Source: Saprospiraceae bacterium (GTDB lineage: Bacteria; Bacteroidota; Bacteroidia; Chitinophagales; Saprospiraceae). Taken from it: a DNA stretch of 64,000 nt. The stretch is from assembly GCA_016711125.1 (NCBI GenBank), contig JADJTQ010000007.1, forward strand, positions 186,001-250,000, written 5' to 3'. The translations under genes were made by a program, and so were the position numbers. Positions 18,252 through 27,400 of this stretch are shown in pieces. Within the stretch, counting starts at the first letter, position 1, and every line of letters begins with the position of its first letter. The notes under the pieces are model-generated. The model had not been told where the DNA came from. It did no database searches and worked only from the letters and a program-made list of their open reading frames with translations.

Positions 18252-19571
18252 TCGTCTCCGCGATCCCTTGGAAGATCAGGGTTGGCAACAAATGAAGGTG
18301 TTGCTAAATAGGGAGATGCCTGAGTCTAAAAGAAGAATGATCTGGTGGCCTTTGATGGGCGCTGCAGCAACTGTAGTTTTATTGTTATTAGGTTACCAAT
18401 ATATTTTTAATAATACAGAGCAAACCCTTTTGACTGGTAATTCGACTTCTGATTCTCCCGATCTTTCAGACAAAGCACAGACAAAGGGTCATCCCGAGGT
18501 AGTCCTTGATTCAATACCTTCAAATTCCGACTTTGCAGAATCTACGACTTTCAAATCAAGCAACGCATCTACTTCTCATCAACCAGCCATTAAAAAAAAT
18601 CAAAATCAAAAAGAAAAAAGCAGTTCTATTAATCATGGAATGCTGGCAAATCATCGGGACAAACGGCAAGATAATAATCCAGAATATGAAGATAAAAAAG
18701 GAGTAGAAGGGGTGACTGTGCTTGAGAATCCTTCTCCTTTCATTGAACCTGAGATAAACGATTATGTTGATCCCCAAGGTAGAATTGAAACTGAGTCCCG
18801 AAGTCTTAGCCCAATTGCTAGTTCGCTTTCTTCACTGAAATATATATATCCCATACACCGTAATGAATGGTTTGAACCTATGACCATAGAGCATATTATC
18901 GATGCCCCGAGAGACCCTTTAGTTGATTTTAGCCTTGCTACCGGGATGTTGACTGACAACAGCGTCTCGAAGCCCAGTTTTGATTTGGGCGGCCAAATTC
19001 GATTAAAACCATCAGGTAAAATAGCCATCGGATTAGGTAGTTTCTTTTGGTCAATCAATAGCAATCAGACATTTTCAGCTGTGTCATCACCGACCAATTC
19101 GTTCAACGATTCAAAAGATTTTTCATTGTCGGCCGATCAAGGGATACAGCGAGCAGACAGCGTGTCAGTTCCCTGCAGGCCTCAGTTATTATAGCAGTCA
19201 GGTCAATAGTCTGGCATATTGAGAGTACCCGTTTTTATTCAATTTTTTCCAACTGGAAAGTGGCAACCTTATATTGGAGCCAGTCAAAACATATTACTAT
19301 CAGATGGCTCTCAAGGGCTTTTGGAAGGCAACGCATCACGGGATTTTAACTCAATTAATTCAGGAGGTAGTCCAAGTCTACCCATCTCCAATCTAGTTCG
19401 AATGAACAATACAGCATTTTGGTTGGTCTCACTTTTCAAACTCACAAGCATTTAGCTATCGACTTGGCCTATGCTCACTCTAAACTCTCTTATCTCAACT
19501 ACAGTGTGAGTGAGGGTGATTTTTACGAGTATCATCGCTTCCCTGCGTCTCTCCTTGGCCTATCGTTTTGA
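18232..19571 (+). CDS. Anti-sigma-like membrane protein with C-terminal barrel, frameshifted
   Basis: The start overlaps the sigma gene by 20 bases. A short cytoplasmic part of about 35 residues precedes one transmembrane helix (WWPLMGAAATVVLLLLGYQYIF), then a Ser/Asn/Lys-rich linker of about 130 residues. The end is a beta-barrel-like region (LVDFSLATGMLTDNSVSKPS, FDLGGQIRLKPSGKIAIGLGS). The open frame stops at 19194, but related strands continue in other frames: LSYYSSQVNSLAY near 19170-19220, LRVPVFIQFFPTGKWQPYIGA from 19219, and LTFQTHKHLAIDLAYAHSKL to a stop at 19569-19571. At least two or three single-base shifts are needed. The TM-plus-barrel layout is known from proteins next to such sigma factors, but the function is unproven. 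Confidence 0.65.
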
Positions 19572-20056
19572 TACCAGGTAGAGTGCCATGATAACCTACT
19601 AATTTACTCCGACCTCGATTTTCCCACACAGAACGTTAAAGATTGCTATTTTTGCAGTTCAAACTATTTTTCAAAGAAGGGTCGGACACACTTAAACTGT
19701 TTGGCCCTTTCTCATTTTGATTGTAGATTTCAGATTGTGGATTGCTGATTTTTCTGAAGCAGATTGGCTACTGCCTTTATTGTGCTGATCAATCCGCAAT
19801 CCTAAATCCCCATTCAGATATCTAAAAGCGGATACATAAAACTGGCTGAGGTTGGGCGCAACACTATTTTTCTATGGGAAGGAGGTTAGAAACACATCAG
19901 CAGCCTATCTACCTGCAAATTTCAGAAGCTGATCAGAGTACGGTATTCTTGATCTTACGGGATCCAATTTCAAATAACCATTGATCTTGAAACCCATTTT
20001 TGAAAGATGAATTTATTTTGGACACATGTGACAACGAGTCATAAATCAATCATAAC
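19572..20056. other. 485-base gap without a supported gene
   Basis: I see no coding frame with family features here. The region contains an imperfect inverted repeat of GATT-rich sequence: 19725-19743 pairs with 19791-19809 with about 15 of 19 positions complementary, around a 47-base loop. It lies between convergent genes, so a transcription-end or mobile-remnant hairpin is possible but not shown. Confidence 0.5.
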
Positions 20057-22216
20057 TCACTCGACTTTGAAATAGAACCTTATGTGTTTCTTTTGATTAA
20101 GCGGAGATATATCTCTAATGTCGAGAAAATCACCTGGTCTTAATTGCTCTATGAGGTTCTTTATATCCTGGTCATTGGTCGGTTTTCCATTAAAATATTT
20201 AAAGTGATAGTTGATGGGCAGACCTTGGGGTTTAATATGCATTAATGCTATTTCAAATCGTTCAAATTCTTTTCCGTCATTGATCTTTAGATGTGCAGAG
20301 CCGGTTAACATTTTTTTCAATTGCACCGTCGACGCTGAACCTAAAAAGTCATCCTTGCCCTCAAATCGCGTCTCAAATTTGAAGTAGGGGATATTTTCGA
20401 ACATCATATTATACGATGTGGGGGGTCTGCTTGCTTGTAGTGGGCCCCAGGAAAATTGCCAAATTGGCTCATCTACTTCGACTTCGGCATTTTCGATAAA
20501 GGAATAATCATAGCATATTTCATCCCAGGTGTCATAATGCAATTTGGGGTTGGGTTCGTCATCAAAAACGGCCGAATAAGGTCTACCATCAGTTCCTGTA
20601 ACCTGCAGGATGATCGGATGTTTAATCTCATGGTCATTCCTGATTTTTTCAGATAGGGTAGGAGGTACCATGACCGTTGATGTGCCATCTTTCACCAGGA
20701 GAGTGCCATATCGTCCTCCGTTCGATTGTCCATTCTTAAAGAGTTCGTGATTACGCTGGGTCAATTCAACCAAGGTTTCCCAGGTAATCACGTGCACCGG
20801 CAACATGCCATATGTGCTAAAAATATCAAATTGAAGATCGCCCCATTTTAAATAATCAGCTTTATCTGTAAAATCTAATAAATGAAAAGAAATATGTACC
20901 GGCTTTGAGTCAACCGTCCCGGTGAAATACAAGATCAGGCTTTGGTTATTTTCAATCAGATCTTTCAGGGATGGATCTAAATATTGCAACTTGCCGGGAC
21001 TAAAAGAAGCCATTTTACTGGTAGTGCCTGTTTGATTGATGTGCAGCTCCACCTTTTCCAAAACAAGTGAAGAACTTGTATTTGATGTAAGTCTTAGGGG
21101 TTTGTCGATTAGCGAAAGTATTTTTGGTTTTCCGATTTTCTCATGCCAACGATAGGTCAATTCGCCAGAAGGTTCTCCACTTTCATTGTACAGAGGCAAC
21201 AGATGAATCTTTCTTTCGAAATGACCCCATTCAAATACCAGATCACTGCTTGAGGATTGATCTGAAAACAAGGTATGATCTGTATCCAGAGCTGATTCCA
21301 AATCGCTAGCGTCTTCAAATACCCATGAAGAAAAGAGCAATACAGCTATAAACATCAGGGGTAGAGTGAGAAGATAAAAGGCCCTTTTCCAACTTGGCGT
21401 CTTCCTTTGTTTGAGCATCTTCAACCTTTTTTTAATAAATGATTGAAAGGTGCTTCCTAAAGGGGGCTGCGGCCGTATATATTGATCAATTAAAAGCTGC
21501 CCGTATGCGACCTTGTCAACTTGACTGGTCATGGCGTGATCAGCTATGTATTCATGGAGGACTTTGAGTTCATTTCTAGCCGAATATACCATGGGATTAA
21601 ACCATTGGAAAATGCACACAAATTCCATAAATAGATTATCCATAGAATGCCACTGCAACATGTGAATTTGCTCATGCTTTACTACCCATTGGCGATTGTT
21701 TTCTTCGTCAGGCACTTGCCAGAACAGTAGGTTGAAGAAAGATGATGTTGCCATTTTTTCATTGCGTAAAACAGACTGGTTGAATTGAGATTCTTTCTTA
21801 CTTTCCTTGACCAGGCGATAAAGTCTCGATAATTTGAGCATCAAAAACACTGCGCTTATTACTACACCGGTGAGATAGAGCATGAAGAGAATCAAACTCC
21901 AACTCCAAACGATGCCGGGCTGAACTACCATTAGGTCAGGAGTATTCACCTGGATTTTTGGGGGTCCAAATTCATTAAATATTCGGGTTAGCGGTTCAAC
22001 AACTTGCTGAACTACAGGGGTGATGGATTGATGGTTTTCGGAAGACCACGAAAATTGAAACAGTGGAATAAAAAAGGCGATTACTGAGGTATATAGGAGA
22101 TAAAAACGATTTAGTTGAAAAAACTTGGTGCGCCTAAACAAGCCATGATAACTTAAATAAAACAGAGTAAGAATCAGGGCTACTTTAAGTGTATAAAGAA
22201 CAATCTGAGTAATCAT
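20057..22216 (-). CDS. BlaR1-like M56 metallopeptidase sensor (second copy)
   Basis: The protein has 719 residues. Four hydrophobic segments in the first 300 residues carry the M56 peptidase: the zinc motif HEQIH, followed by the glutamate motif LHEYIADHAM. A last transmembrane helix (LPLMFIAVLLFSSWVF) leads to an extracytoplasmic part of about 400 residues. That part is not a penicillin-binding domain. It shows three spaced motifs of one style (FEWGHFERKIHL, LKWGDLQFDIF, FSWGPLQASR), suggesting repeated modules. It lies 28 bases downstream of a paralogue and is probably in the same operon as blaI. The family senses an outside signal and cleaves the BlaI repressor; the ligand here is unknown. 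Confidence 0.85.
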   Translation of the reverse strand: MITQIVLYTLKVALILTLFYLSYHGLFRRTKFFQLNRFYLLYTSVIAFFIPLFQFSWSSENHQSITPVVQQVVEPLTRIFNEFGPPKIQVNTPDLMVVQPGIVWSWSLILFMLYLTGVVISAVFLMLKLSRLYRLVKESKKESQFNQSVLRNEKMATSSFFNLLFWQVPDEENNRQWVVKHEQIHMLQWHSMDNLFMEFVCIFQWFNPMVYSARNELKVLHEYIADHAMTSQVDKVAYGQLLIDQYIRPQPPLGSTFQSFIKKRLKMLKQRKTPSWKRAFYLLTLPLMFIAVLLFSSWVFEDASDLESALDTDHTLFSDQSSSSDLVFEWGHFERKIHLLPLYNESGEPSGELTYRWHEKIGKPKILSLIDKPLRLTSNTSSSLVLEKVELHINQTGTTSKMASFSPGKLQYLDPSLKDLIENNQSLILYFTGTVDSKPVHISFHLLDFTDKADYLKWGDLQFDIFSTYGMLPVHVITWETLVELTQRNHELFKNGQSNGGRYGTLLVKDGTSTVMVPPTLSEKIRNDHEIKHPIILQVTGTDGRPYSAVFDDEPNPKLHYDTWDEICYDYSFIENAEVEVDEPIWQFSWGPLQASRPPTSYNMMFENIPYFKFETRFEGKDDFLGSASTVQLKKMLTGSAHLKINDGKEFERFEIALMHIKPQGLPINYHFKYFNGKPTNDQDIKNLIEQLRPGDFLDIRDISPLNQKKHIRFYFKVE

Positions 22217-22244
22217 GCTGATTTTACTTTAGAGTGCTGGTGAT

Positions 22245-24425
22245 TTATTTTACTTTAAAGCCAATACCGCTGATCTTGGTTTGACCATCAACTGTCACCT
22301 CTAGATTTTCGATGAAATCGTTCTGCTTGAGCAATTTTTTCAACTTTTCAATAAAGAGGCCCCCCTCCGCCAGTTCGCCATTTTTATAGGTTAGACGGCA
22401 TTTGAAGGGAAGATATTCGTGATCAATATATTTGAAAGAGATCACAAAGTCTTTAATCGATTCATCATCAATGACCAGTGAAGGATTGTTTCGAAGCAAT
22501 TTCTTGACGTGAGACTTTGAAAGATTATTTTCTTCATCGTAATGAAGACCTTGTTTTCTGAATGGTTGCCCGATCCGGAAATGCATAGGCTCATCAGGAG
22601 AAGTAAGTTTGAGGTCTTCCCAATCAAATTCGACTTTCTCTTTCACATATCTATTATGAATGTGCAAATTGCGGGGAGCGGCATAGTACTCTTGCCAGTT
22701 TTCATATTCCACCAATGCTTTGTATTCATCGTCAAAAATGGAAATATATGTGGATCCTTCACTTGTAGTCGTCAAAACCGCCAAGGGCTCCTCGATACGT
22801 ACATTAATAGCTTGCAGCAATTCATCCGTAGATATGGGTTTGGATAAATCTTTTAAATGGTAAAACGCTGTCGAGACATCTTCAAAAGATTTATCCAGAT
22901 CAATAATTTTCAATTTATTATTGCGAAGTAATTCCTTAAGGTTGGATGGATCTATTTTGTTGGTGTTGTCTGAGGGAAAATTAGGAAAGGAAGGTATTTC
23001 AGGGCTATACCGCTCGGCTATAAATCGCTGCTCTCCTGCTTCAAGATACGTGATTCTGGTCGCTGCATCTCTGATGAAGAGATTTACAGAAAGAAACTGT
23101 TTGCCGGCATTGGCCTGGATAAATACCCTACATCCATCCTTGAGTCGGCTGGCTTGATCTTTGATATCCTGGCTCATTTGATGAAATGATTCAATGTCTG
23201 GTATTTCATATTCCTTAATTAGTCCAGGTTCATTAAATTTAAATGAAGAGCAATTAAGAGCGATCTTCAGTGTTTTTAGGGATATTGGATCTTCTTCTTT
23301 TCTTAGGTCAACAATTTCAATCATTGACTTCATGTTACGCAAGAGCTCTGCTTTTTCAAGGTCAATATTCACAGAGAAAAACCCCTTTTGTTGTGGGTCT
23401 CCAGCCAAGGGTATCTGGATGTCACCCCACTGGAAGTAGACGCCATTTTCCTGCTCCCCAACTTGTCTTAAAAGGGTGAGCGGCTCTTCCTGGAGGGTAT
23501 AAGTTCGGGAATTGATGTGTGCCATTATGGTTCCCTCTGCAGGTTTCATCATTAAGATACCGGCAACCGCGAATACAGGAAGACTCAGGAAATAATTGAG
23601 ATAATTCATCTTGGATGACTTTGGTCGGTGTAACATGTTGAGACGATTTTTTGTGAAAGAATAGAATGTGTGCAAAATATCGGGTGCAGGTGCTGTAACT
23701 GCGTTATACAGGAGTTGCGCGTAATTCGTTTTTTCATCAAATTTGTTGACCACGATTGAATCTGCTATATATTCATGCAAAAGCCGGAGTTCTCTGACAA
23801 GGTGACGGATGAGCGGATTAAACCATAAAATGATTTTCGACAATTCCAGAAATAAGATATCGACAGAGTGCCAATGTCTGATGTGCACTTTCTCATGCTC
23901 TATCATCAGATGATCTTGATCAGTGGTTTCTTCTTTCCAGAACAGGTACGAAAAGAAGGATGATATCCGGGCTTGAGGATGAAGTAGGACGCTTGTTGCA
24001 CCCCAGTTCGATAGCTTACTTGATTTTATAATTCGATATAGCTTAGTTAAGCCCAGGCAAAATTTTACCAGATAGAAACTCAAGCCCAATAGATACAGCA
24101 TGATGGCTAATTGACCAACCGTTAAGGTGAACCAAACAGCTTTTTGTTGGAGTGGTAATAATGTTTCATATTGCCACAACCACGCTTCTTGTACAACCGG
24201 TTCCGTCATTTCTCTGAGTAGACCCGGGGTCGAAACTGCGGGTAATATTTCTTGCTCTGGAAATTGAATAAAGGGTAGCAGAAATGCCACCAGTAATCCG
24301 ACGGGTAGAAAAAATCTATTCCATTGAAAAAATGTTTTATCCTTCAATAAGATCAAATAGAAAGCATAGAAGGCTAAAAATGCAGTGTTCACTTTAAGAA
24401 GATATATGGGCAATGACTCGAGCAT
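22245..24425 (-). CDS. BlaR1-like M56 metallopeptidase sensor (first copy)
   Basis: The protein has 726 residues and the same plan as its neighbour: membrane helices, the zinc motif HEKVH, LHEYIADSIVV with the third ligand, a final helix (YFLSLPVFAVAGILMM), and a long extracytoplasmic part with FQWGDIQIPLAG and FDWEDLKLTSPDEP motifs. Its ATG immediately follows the stop of blaI (24426-24428), so the two are co-transcribed. The overall similarity to 20057-22216 points to tandem duplication followed by divergence. Here too no beta-lactam-binding SxxK/SxN module is visible, so the signal is probably not a beta-lactam. Confidence 0.87.
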   Translation of the reverse strand: MLESLPIYLLKVNTAFLAFYAFYLILLKDKTFFQWNRFFLPVGLLVAFLLPFIQFPEQEILPAVSTPGLLREMTEPVVQEAWLWQYETLLPLQQKAVWFTLTVGQLAIMLYLLGLSFYLVKFCLGLTKLYRIIKSSKLSNWGATSVLLHPQARISSFFSYLFWKEETTDQDHLMIEHEKVHIRHWHSVDILFLELSKIILWFNPLIRHLVRELRLLHEYIADSIVVNKFDEKTNYAQLLYNAVTAPAPDILHTFYSFTKNRLNMLHRPKSSKMNYLNYFLSLPVFAVAGILMMKPAEGTIMAHINSRTYTLQEEPLTLLRQVGEQENGVYFQWGDIQIPLAGDPQQKGFFSVNIDLEKAELLRNMKSMIEIVDLRKEEDPISLKTLKIALNCSSFKFNEPGLIKEYEIPDIESFHQMSQDIKDQASRLKDGCRVFIQANAGKQFLSVNLFIRDAATRITYLEAGEQRFIAERYSPEIPSFPNFPSDNTNKIDPSNLKELLRNNKLKIIDLDKSFEDVSTAFYHLKDLSKPISTDELLQAINVRIEEPLAVLTTTSEGSTYISIFDDEYKALVEYENWQEYYAAPRNLHIHNRYVKEKVEFDWEDLKLTSPDEPMHFRIGQPFRKQGLHYDEENNLSKSHVKKLLRNNPSLVIDDESIKDFVISFKYIDHEYLPFKCRLTYKNGELAEGGLFIEKLKKLLKQNDFIENLEVTVDGQTKISGIGFKVK

Positions 24426-24788
24426 TTATTCTTCCTCTTTTAATTGATCAAGAATTTTTTTGAGTTCGTCTATATCAATCTTTTCTTCCTTGACGAAATG
24501 GGAGAGAAGACTTTCGGGAGATCCGGAGAAATAATTCCGGATTACCCGTCCAATCATCAGCTTCCGATAATTTGTTTTTTGGAGAATGGCAAAATATTGG
24601 TGGGTATTGCCATAAGCCTGGTGACCAATGATGCCTTCACTTTCTAGTTTGCGAACCACTGATGACACCGTATTGTAGGGTGGTTTAGGTTCGGGCAATT
24701 CTTCCAGAATATCTTTGACAAAGGCTCTCTTTAACTGCCATAAGACATGCATGATCTCTTCTTCTCTCGGGTTTAGTATCCTGCTCAT
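24426..24788 (-). CDS. blaI: BlaI/MecI-family repressor
   Basis: The protein has 120 residues: a winged-helix DNA-binding domain (LNPREEEIMHVLWQLKRAFV, PPYNTVSSVVRKLESEGIIG) and a helical dimerisation and cleavage region near SPESLLSHFVKEEKIDIDEL. This is the usual length of the family. It is first in the operon with the two M56 genes. Two 15-bp palindromes directly upstream of its ATG are good candidate operators, so it probably represses its own operon until cleaved by the M56 protease. Confidence 0.9.
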   Translation of the reverse strand: MSRILNPREEEIMHVLWQLKRAFVKDILEELPEPKPPYNTVSSVVRKLESEGIIGHQAYGNTHQYFAILQKTNYRKLMIGRVIRNYFSGSPESLLSHFVKEEKIDIDELKKILDQLKEEE

Positions 24789-24802
24789 GTCAGCAAGTTA
24801 GT

Positions 24803-24836
24803 AACTAAATCTTAGTTTGTCAACTAAATATTAGTT
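24803..24836. promoter_or_regulatory. Paired BlaI-type operator palindromes
   Basis: Two perfect palindromes, AACTAA-ATC-TTAGTT (24803-24817) and AACTAA-ATA-TTAGTT (24822-24836), have centres 19 bases apart, about two helical turns. The nearer one starts 15 bases before the blaI ATG (24788). A further TTAGTAACTAA (24798-24808) overlaps the first. Dimeric BlaI/MecI repressors bind such tandem palindromes in other bacteria. Confidence 0.75.
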
Positions 24837-24914
24837 AAATGCTTGATCCGGATAAAAGATGTCACCCTTTGCCATCCGCAATTGGCTCTGCTCAAGCGCG
24901 ACATCTTACTTCTG

Positions 24915-24975
24915 TCTTCGGGCTTTCGACTTCCGACTTCGGACTCCGGGCATCGGGCTTCGGACATCCGTCTTC
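24915..24975. repeat. Degenerate heptamer tandem repeat (ACTTCGG-like)
   Basis: About eight and a half consecutive seven-base units follow the pattern (A/G)CTTCGG: TCTTCGG, GCTTTCG, ACTTCCG, ACTTCGG, ACTCCGG, GCATCGG, GCTTCGG, ACATCCG, TCTTC. They fill the gap between the blaI promoter and the end of the SH3 lipoprotein gene. Open frames across it are only consequences of the repeat. Confidence 0.8.
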
Positions 24976-25852
24976 AAAAAAGCACCCGGACTACTTTGAC
25001 TTTGGGATTGGCTTTAGCCATATGTGGCTCATCAGAAGAGATATTATGGTCACCGATAAGTGACTTATGGATTTTTTGAGGAGGTTCGAATATGAGATTG
25101 AGCTTGTCTGATAAGGTGCCTCTTTGCCAGTTTAGAGTGGTACCGGCATAGTCCCATTCAAAACCACTCAGTGAAAAAGGACCGCCATTTGCCACAACTA
25201 CATCCTTTAGTGAACTTCCAATCCCCAGGCCACTTGCCAGTTTCCAGGGAGAGCCACTTTTTCGGATTCGAACCTCACGAAGCCTTTTGAAATCGGCCTG
25301 ATCCCAGAGTAAGATCAGTTCCTTCTCGGTTGACGGGAAGACATAGGTAGCGATCACAGACTCACCTTCGCCGATCGCAAATTCACCCCGGTCTACCAGG
25401 TCGCCTCCCAAGCGATTGATAATCGACTGCTCAGAATCATTGGCATTGACTGGGCCAACTCTCTGACCAGGAATGATCAATTGATCAAATGCGTCTTTTT
25501 TCTCAACATCTTTCAGTGCACCACCAAAGACCCAACCGGTTTCGTTACCATATTTCACCCGATACCAATAATCTGAAATTGGTTGGCCCCTCAGTGAAAT
25601 CTGAGTTTTACTCTCCGAATGTTCCTGCCAATATTGCACTTTGACCGCTTCAGGAAGCATCATTTTGGTCTCTGAAGTCAGATTTGGTTCTGCACGCATT
25701 CGAAGATTGTTGACAGTCACCTCCAGATAGGCAGTGTCCTCCTGAAGGTTTTCCTCCTGCAGAACCGTGTTTGTTTCGGACTCTCCGGAGTTGCAAGCTC
25801 CAACAAACAGTACCAGACCAATAAGGAGAACACCAAAAACCATTTTAAACAT
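24974..25852 (-). CDS. SH3-domain lipoprotein
   Basis: From the ATG at 25852 (MFKMVFGV) the protein has 292 residues with a lipobox at Cys20 (FVGAC); the frame's earlier start at 25879 would only add leader. Residues 50-125 are a bacterial SH3-like domain (VNNLRMRAEPNLTSETKMML, YWYRVKYGNETGWVFGG). The C-terminal half is a beta-rich domain (RVGPVNANDSEQSIINRLGG) of the kind found in proteins that judge a motion along a gradient of strain or cell-wall state, but I do not recognise a precise family. It is probably an envelope protein. Confidence 0.7.
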   Translation of the reverse strand: MFKMVFGVLLIGLVLFVGACNSGESETNTVLQEENLQEDTAYLEVTVNNLRMRAEPNLTSETKMMLPEAVKVQYWQEHSESKTQISLRGQPISDYWYRVKYGNETGWVFGGALKDVEKKDAFDQLIIPGQRVGPVNANDSEQSIINRLGGDLVDRGEFAIGEGESVIATYVFPSTEKELILLWDQADFKRLREVRIRKSGSPWKLASGLGIGSSLKDVVVANGGPFSLSGFEWDYAGTTLNWQRGTLSDKLNLIFEPPQKIHKSLIGDHNISSDEPHMAKANPKVKVVRVLF

Positions 25853-26000
25853 GGCTGCAAATGTAATGATTAGTTGCAAAGTTCATCATCATGCTCACAA
25901 GTAAAAGTAAACGGGCATTTTGTGCAAAAAACGAACGATTATTCTGCAGGAATAATTATCTGCCAACCGGACAGAGCCAATGCTTCTTGACATTTTACAG

Positions 26001-26030
26001 TTGCGTAACTTATTACTTTTGATAATTTTG
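26001..26030 (+). promoter_or_regulatory. Bacteroidota-type promoter of TerB-like gene
   Basis: TTG (26001-26003), a 19-base spacer and TAATTTTG (26023-26030) match the Bacteroidota consensus TTG-N19-TAnnTTTG. The element overlaps the GTG at 26030, so translation should start at the ATG at 26054 and not at the GTG. Confidence 0.6.
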
Positions 26031-26053
26031 TGCATTTAACTCACCAAGTTGAC

Positions 26054-26521
26054 ATGATTGAACAATTCAAAGGGATTTCAGAAGAAGAATATGAAGATTT
26101 GAAGGATGCAGTTTCACTCATCACTGTGCTGATAGCAGGTGCTGACGGCACGATTGACCGCAAAGAGAAGGATTGGGCCGAAAAGGTGACGAATATCCGT
26201 AGTTATTCCCTTCCGCAGGGTTTAAAAGATTTTTATTTGGAAGTAGGTGAAGACTTTCAAAGCAGACTGGATACTTTCATTGATCGTTTCAAAGGAGAGG
26301 TGGAGGCCCGAAATAGAGAGATTTCGCTCGAATTGGCAAAACTCAATCAGACTTTCCCGAAGATTCAGGATCGTGAGTCGGCTGTGGCACTGTACGAGAG
26401 TTTCATCAGTTTTGCCCGTCATGTGGCAAGGGCATCGGGTGGATTTTTGAGCTGGGGTACCATCAACGTTCATGAGAAAAAACTCATGTCCTTGGATATG
26501 ATTCACCCGGTTGAAGAATAG
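26054..26521 (+). CDS. TerB-like protein
   Basis: The protein has 155 residues from the ATG at 26054 (MIEQFKGI). That start is chosen because the promoter-like element covers the earlier GTG. Residues 20-50 contain VLIAGADGTIDRKEKDWAEK, the TerB-type acidic helix pair thought to bind a metal ion; the rest is helical. It has no signal peptide, so it is cytoplasmic. TerB-like domains occur in stress and envelope-associated proteins, but the specific role is unknown. It is monocistronic and divergent from the SH3 lipoprotein. Confidence 0.7.
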   Translation: MIEQFKGISEEEYEDLKDAVSLITVLIAGADGTIDRKEKDWAEKVTNIRSYSLPQGLKDFYLEVGEDFQSRLDTFIDRFKGEVEARNREISLELAKLNQTFPKIQDRESAVALYESFISFARHVARASGGFLSWGTINVHEKKLMSLDMIHPVEE

Positions 26522-26546
26522 ACTTGAAAACGACTATTCTGGCCAG

Positions 26547-27335
26547 TTAATATTTAATAAACTTACTACGATAAATCCGGTTTTGAGTCTGCACGGTGGT
26601 AATATAAAATCCCGCTGGAAGTTCTTCCACAGAAATTTGGTTGTTGCTTTTATTCGTTAGAACAGTCTTCACCAAAGCACCGGATTGATTCCATATTTTG
26701 ATGTCATTAATTTCACCAGCATCTTCCAATTTAAAATTTACCACATCCGAAACAGGGTTTGGAAATAAATGGATCGACGTTACACTTGTTTGATAGTTAT
26801 GGATAGCAACGGTCTCACATGCTGCATTACCTTCAGGGTGGACCACAAGATCAAAGTGGCCAGGTGCCAGCAACGGATCAGGAAATGCCACAGGAATTGG
26901 AAAGAGACTTGTGTGCACCTTCAGATGGATTTTCAGTTTGTAGAGGGTGTCTGTGTTCTCATTGCTGGGACTGCCCGATAGAAAAATGCAGCTCACTTCG
27001 CCAGCTTTCAATAAGCAATTTTCTGCACTGCAGGCAAAACTGAGACCTTTGGGCAGATTTATAATTGAGTCAATGGTAAATGAATCAACCCCGATTTCGA
27101 TTCCATTGAATGCAAAGATAGTTGGCGGATTGACGAAAATTGTTAGATCATAGGGTGTGTTCAGGCAAGCATCAGGTAAACCCTCGCCCAGAGTATCATT
27201 GACATAAGGTGAAGGGTCTACCAGAGCACCGCTGGCCAGGAAAGCTGAATCGGGCTCACAAGAAGGTGTAATTTGGGCGGAAGCAGTGCCAATCAATAAA
27301 ATAAAGAAGACGGCGATGGCCAATAAATGTTTCAT
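26547..27335 (-). CDS. T9SS cargo protein with type A sorting domain
   Basis: The open frame begins at 27413, but the ATG at 27335 (MKHLLAIAVFFILLIGTASA) gives a clean signal peptide and 262 residues. The middle is an Ig-like fold with several Cys residues (PEGNAACETVAI). The C-terminal 75 residues are a T9SS type A sorting domain: LFPNPVSDVVNFKLEDAGEI, KIWNQSGALVKTV, LPAGFYITTVQTQNRIYRSK and FIKY. It is therefore expected to cross the outer membrane through the T9SS and be anchored or released. Substrate and activity are unknown. Confidence 0.85.
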   Translation of the reverse strand: MKHLLAIAVFFILLIGTASAQITPSCEPDSAFLASGALVDPSPYVNDTLGEGLPDACLNTPYDLTIFVNPPTIFAFNGIEIGVDSFTIDSIINLPKGLSFACSAENCLLKAGEVSCIFLSGSPSNENTDTLYKLKIHLKVHTSLFPIPVAFPDPLLAPGHFDLVVHPEGNAACETVAIHNYQTSVTSIHLFPNPVSDVVNFKLEDAGEINDIKIWNQSGALVKTVLTNKSNNQISVEELPAGFYITTVQTQNRIYRSKFIKY

Positions 27336-27400
27336 AATTCTCTGATTAAGGTTCTCGGAAGATAGTGATAGGATCTTATATTTAGAAACAAATTTGCAAA

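Noticed and set aside
19725..19809. The GATT-rich inverted repeat as an insertion-sequence end.
   Set aside because: No transposase, no target-site duplication and only about 15 of 19 positions pair.
24839..25079. Two overlapping frames of 74 and 78 codons.
   Set aside because: They are made by the heptamer repeat and by the complement of the SH3 lipoprotein gene.
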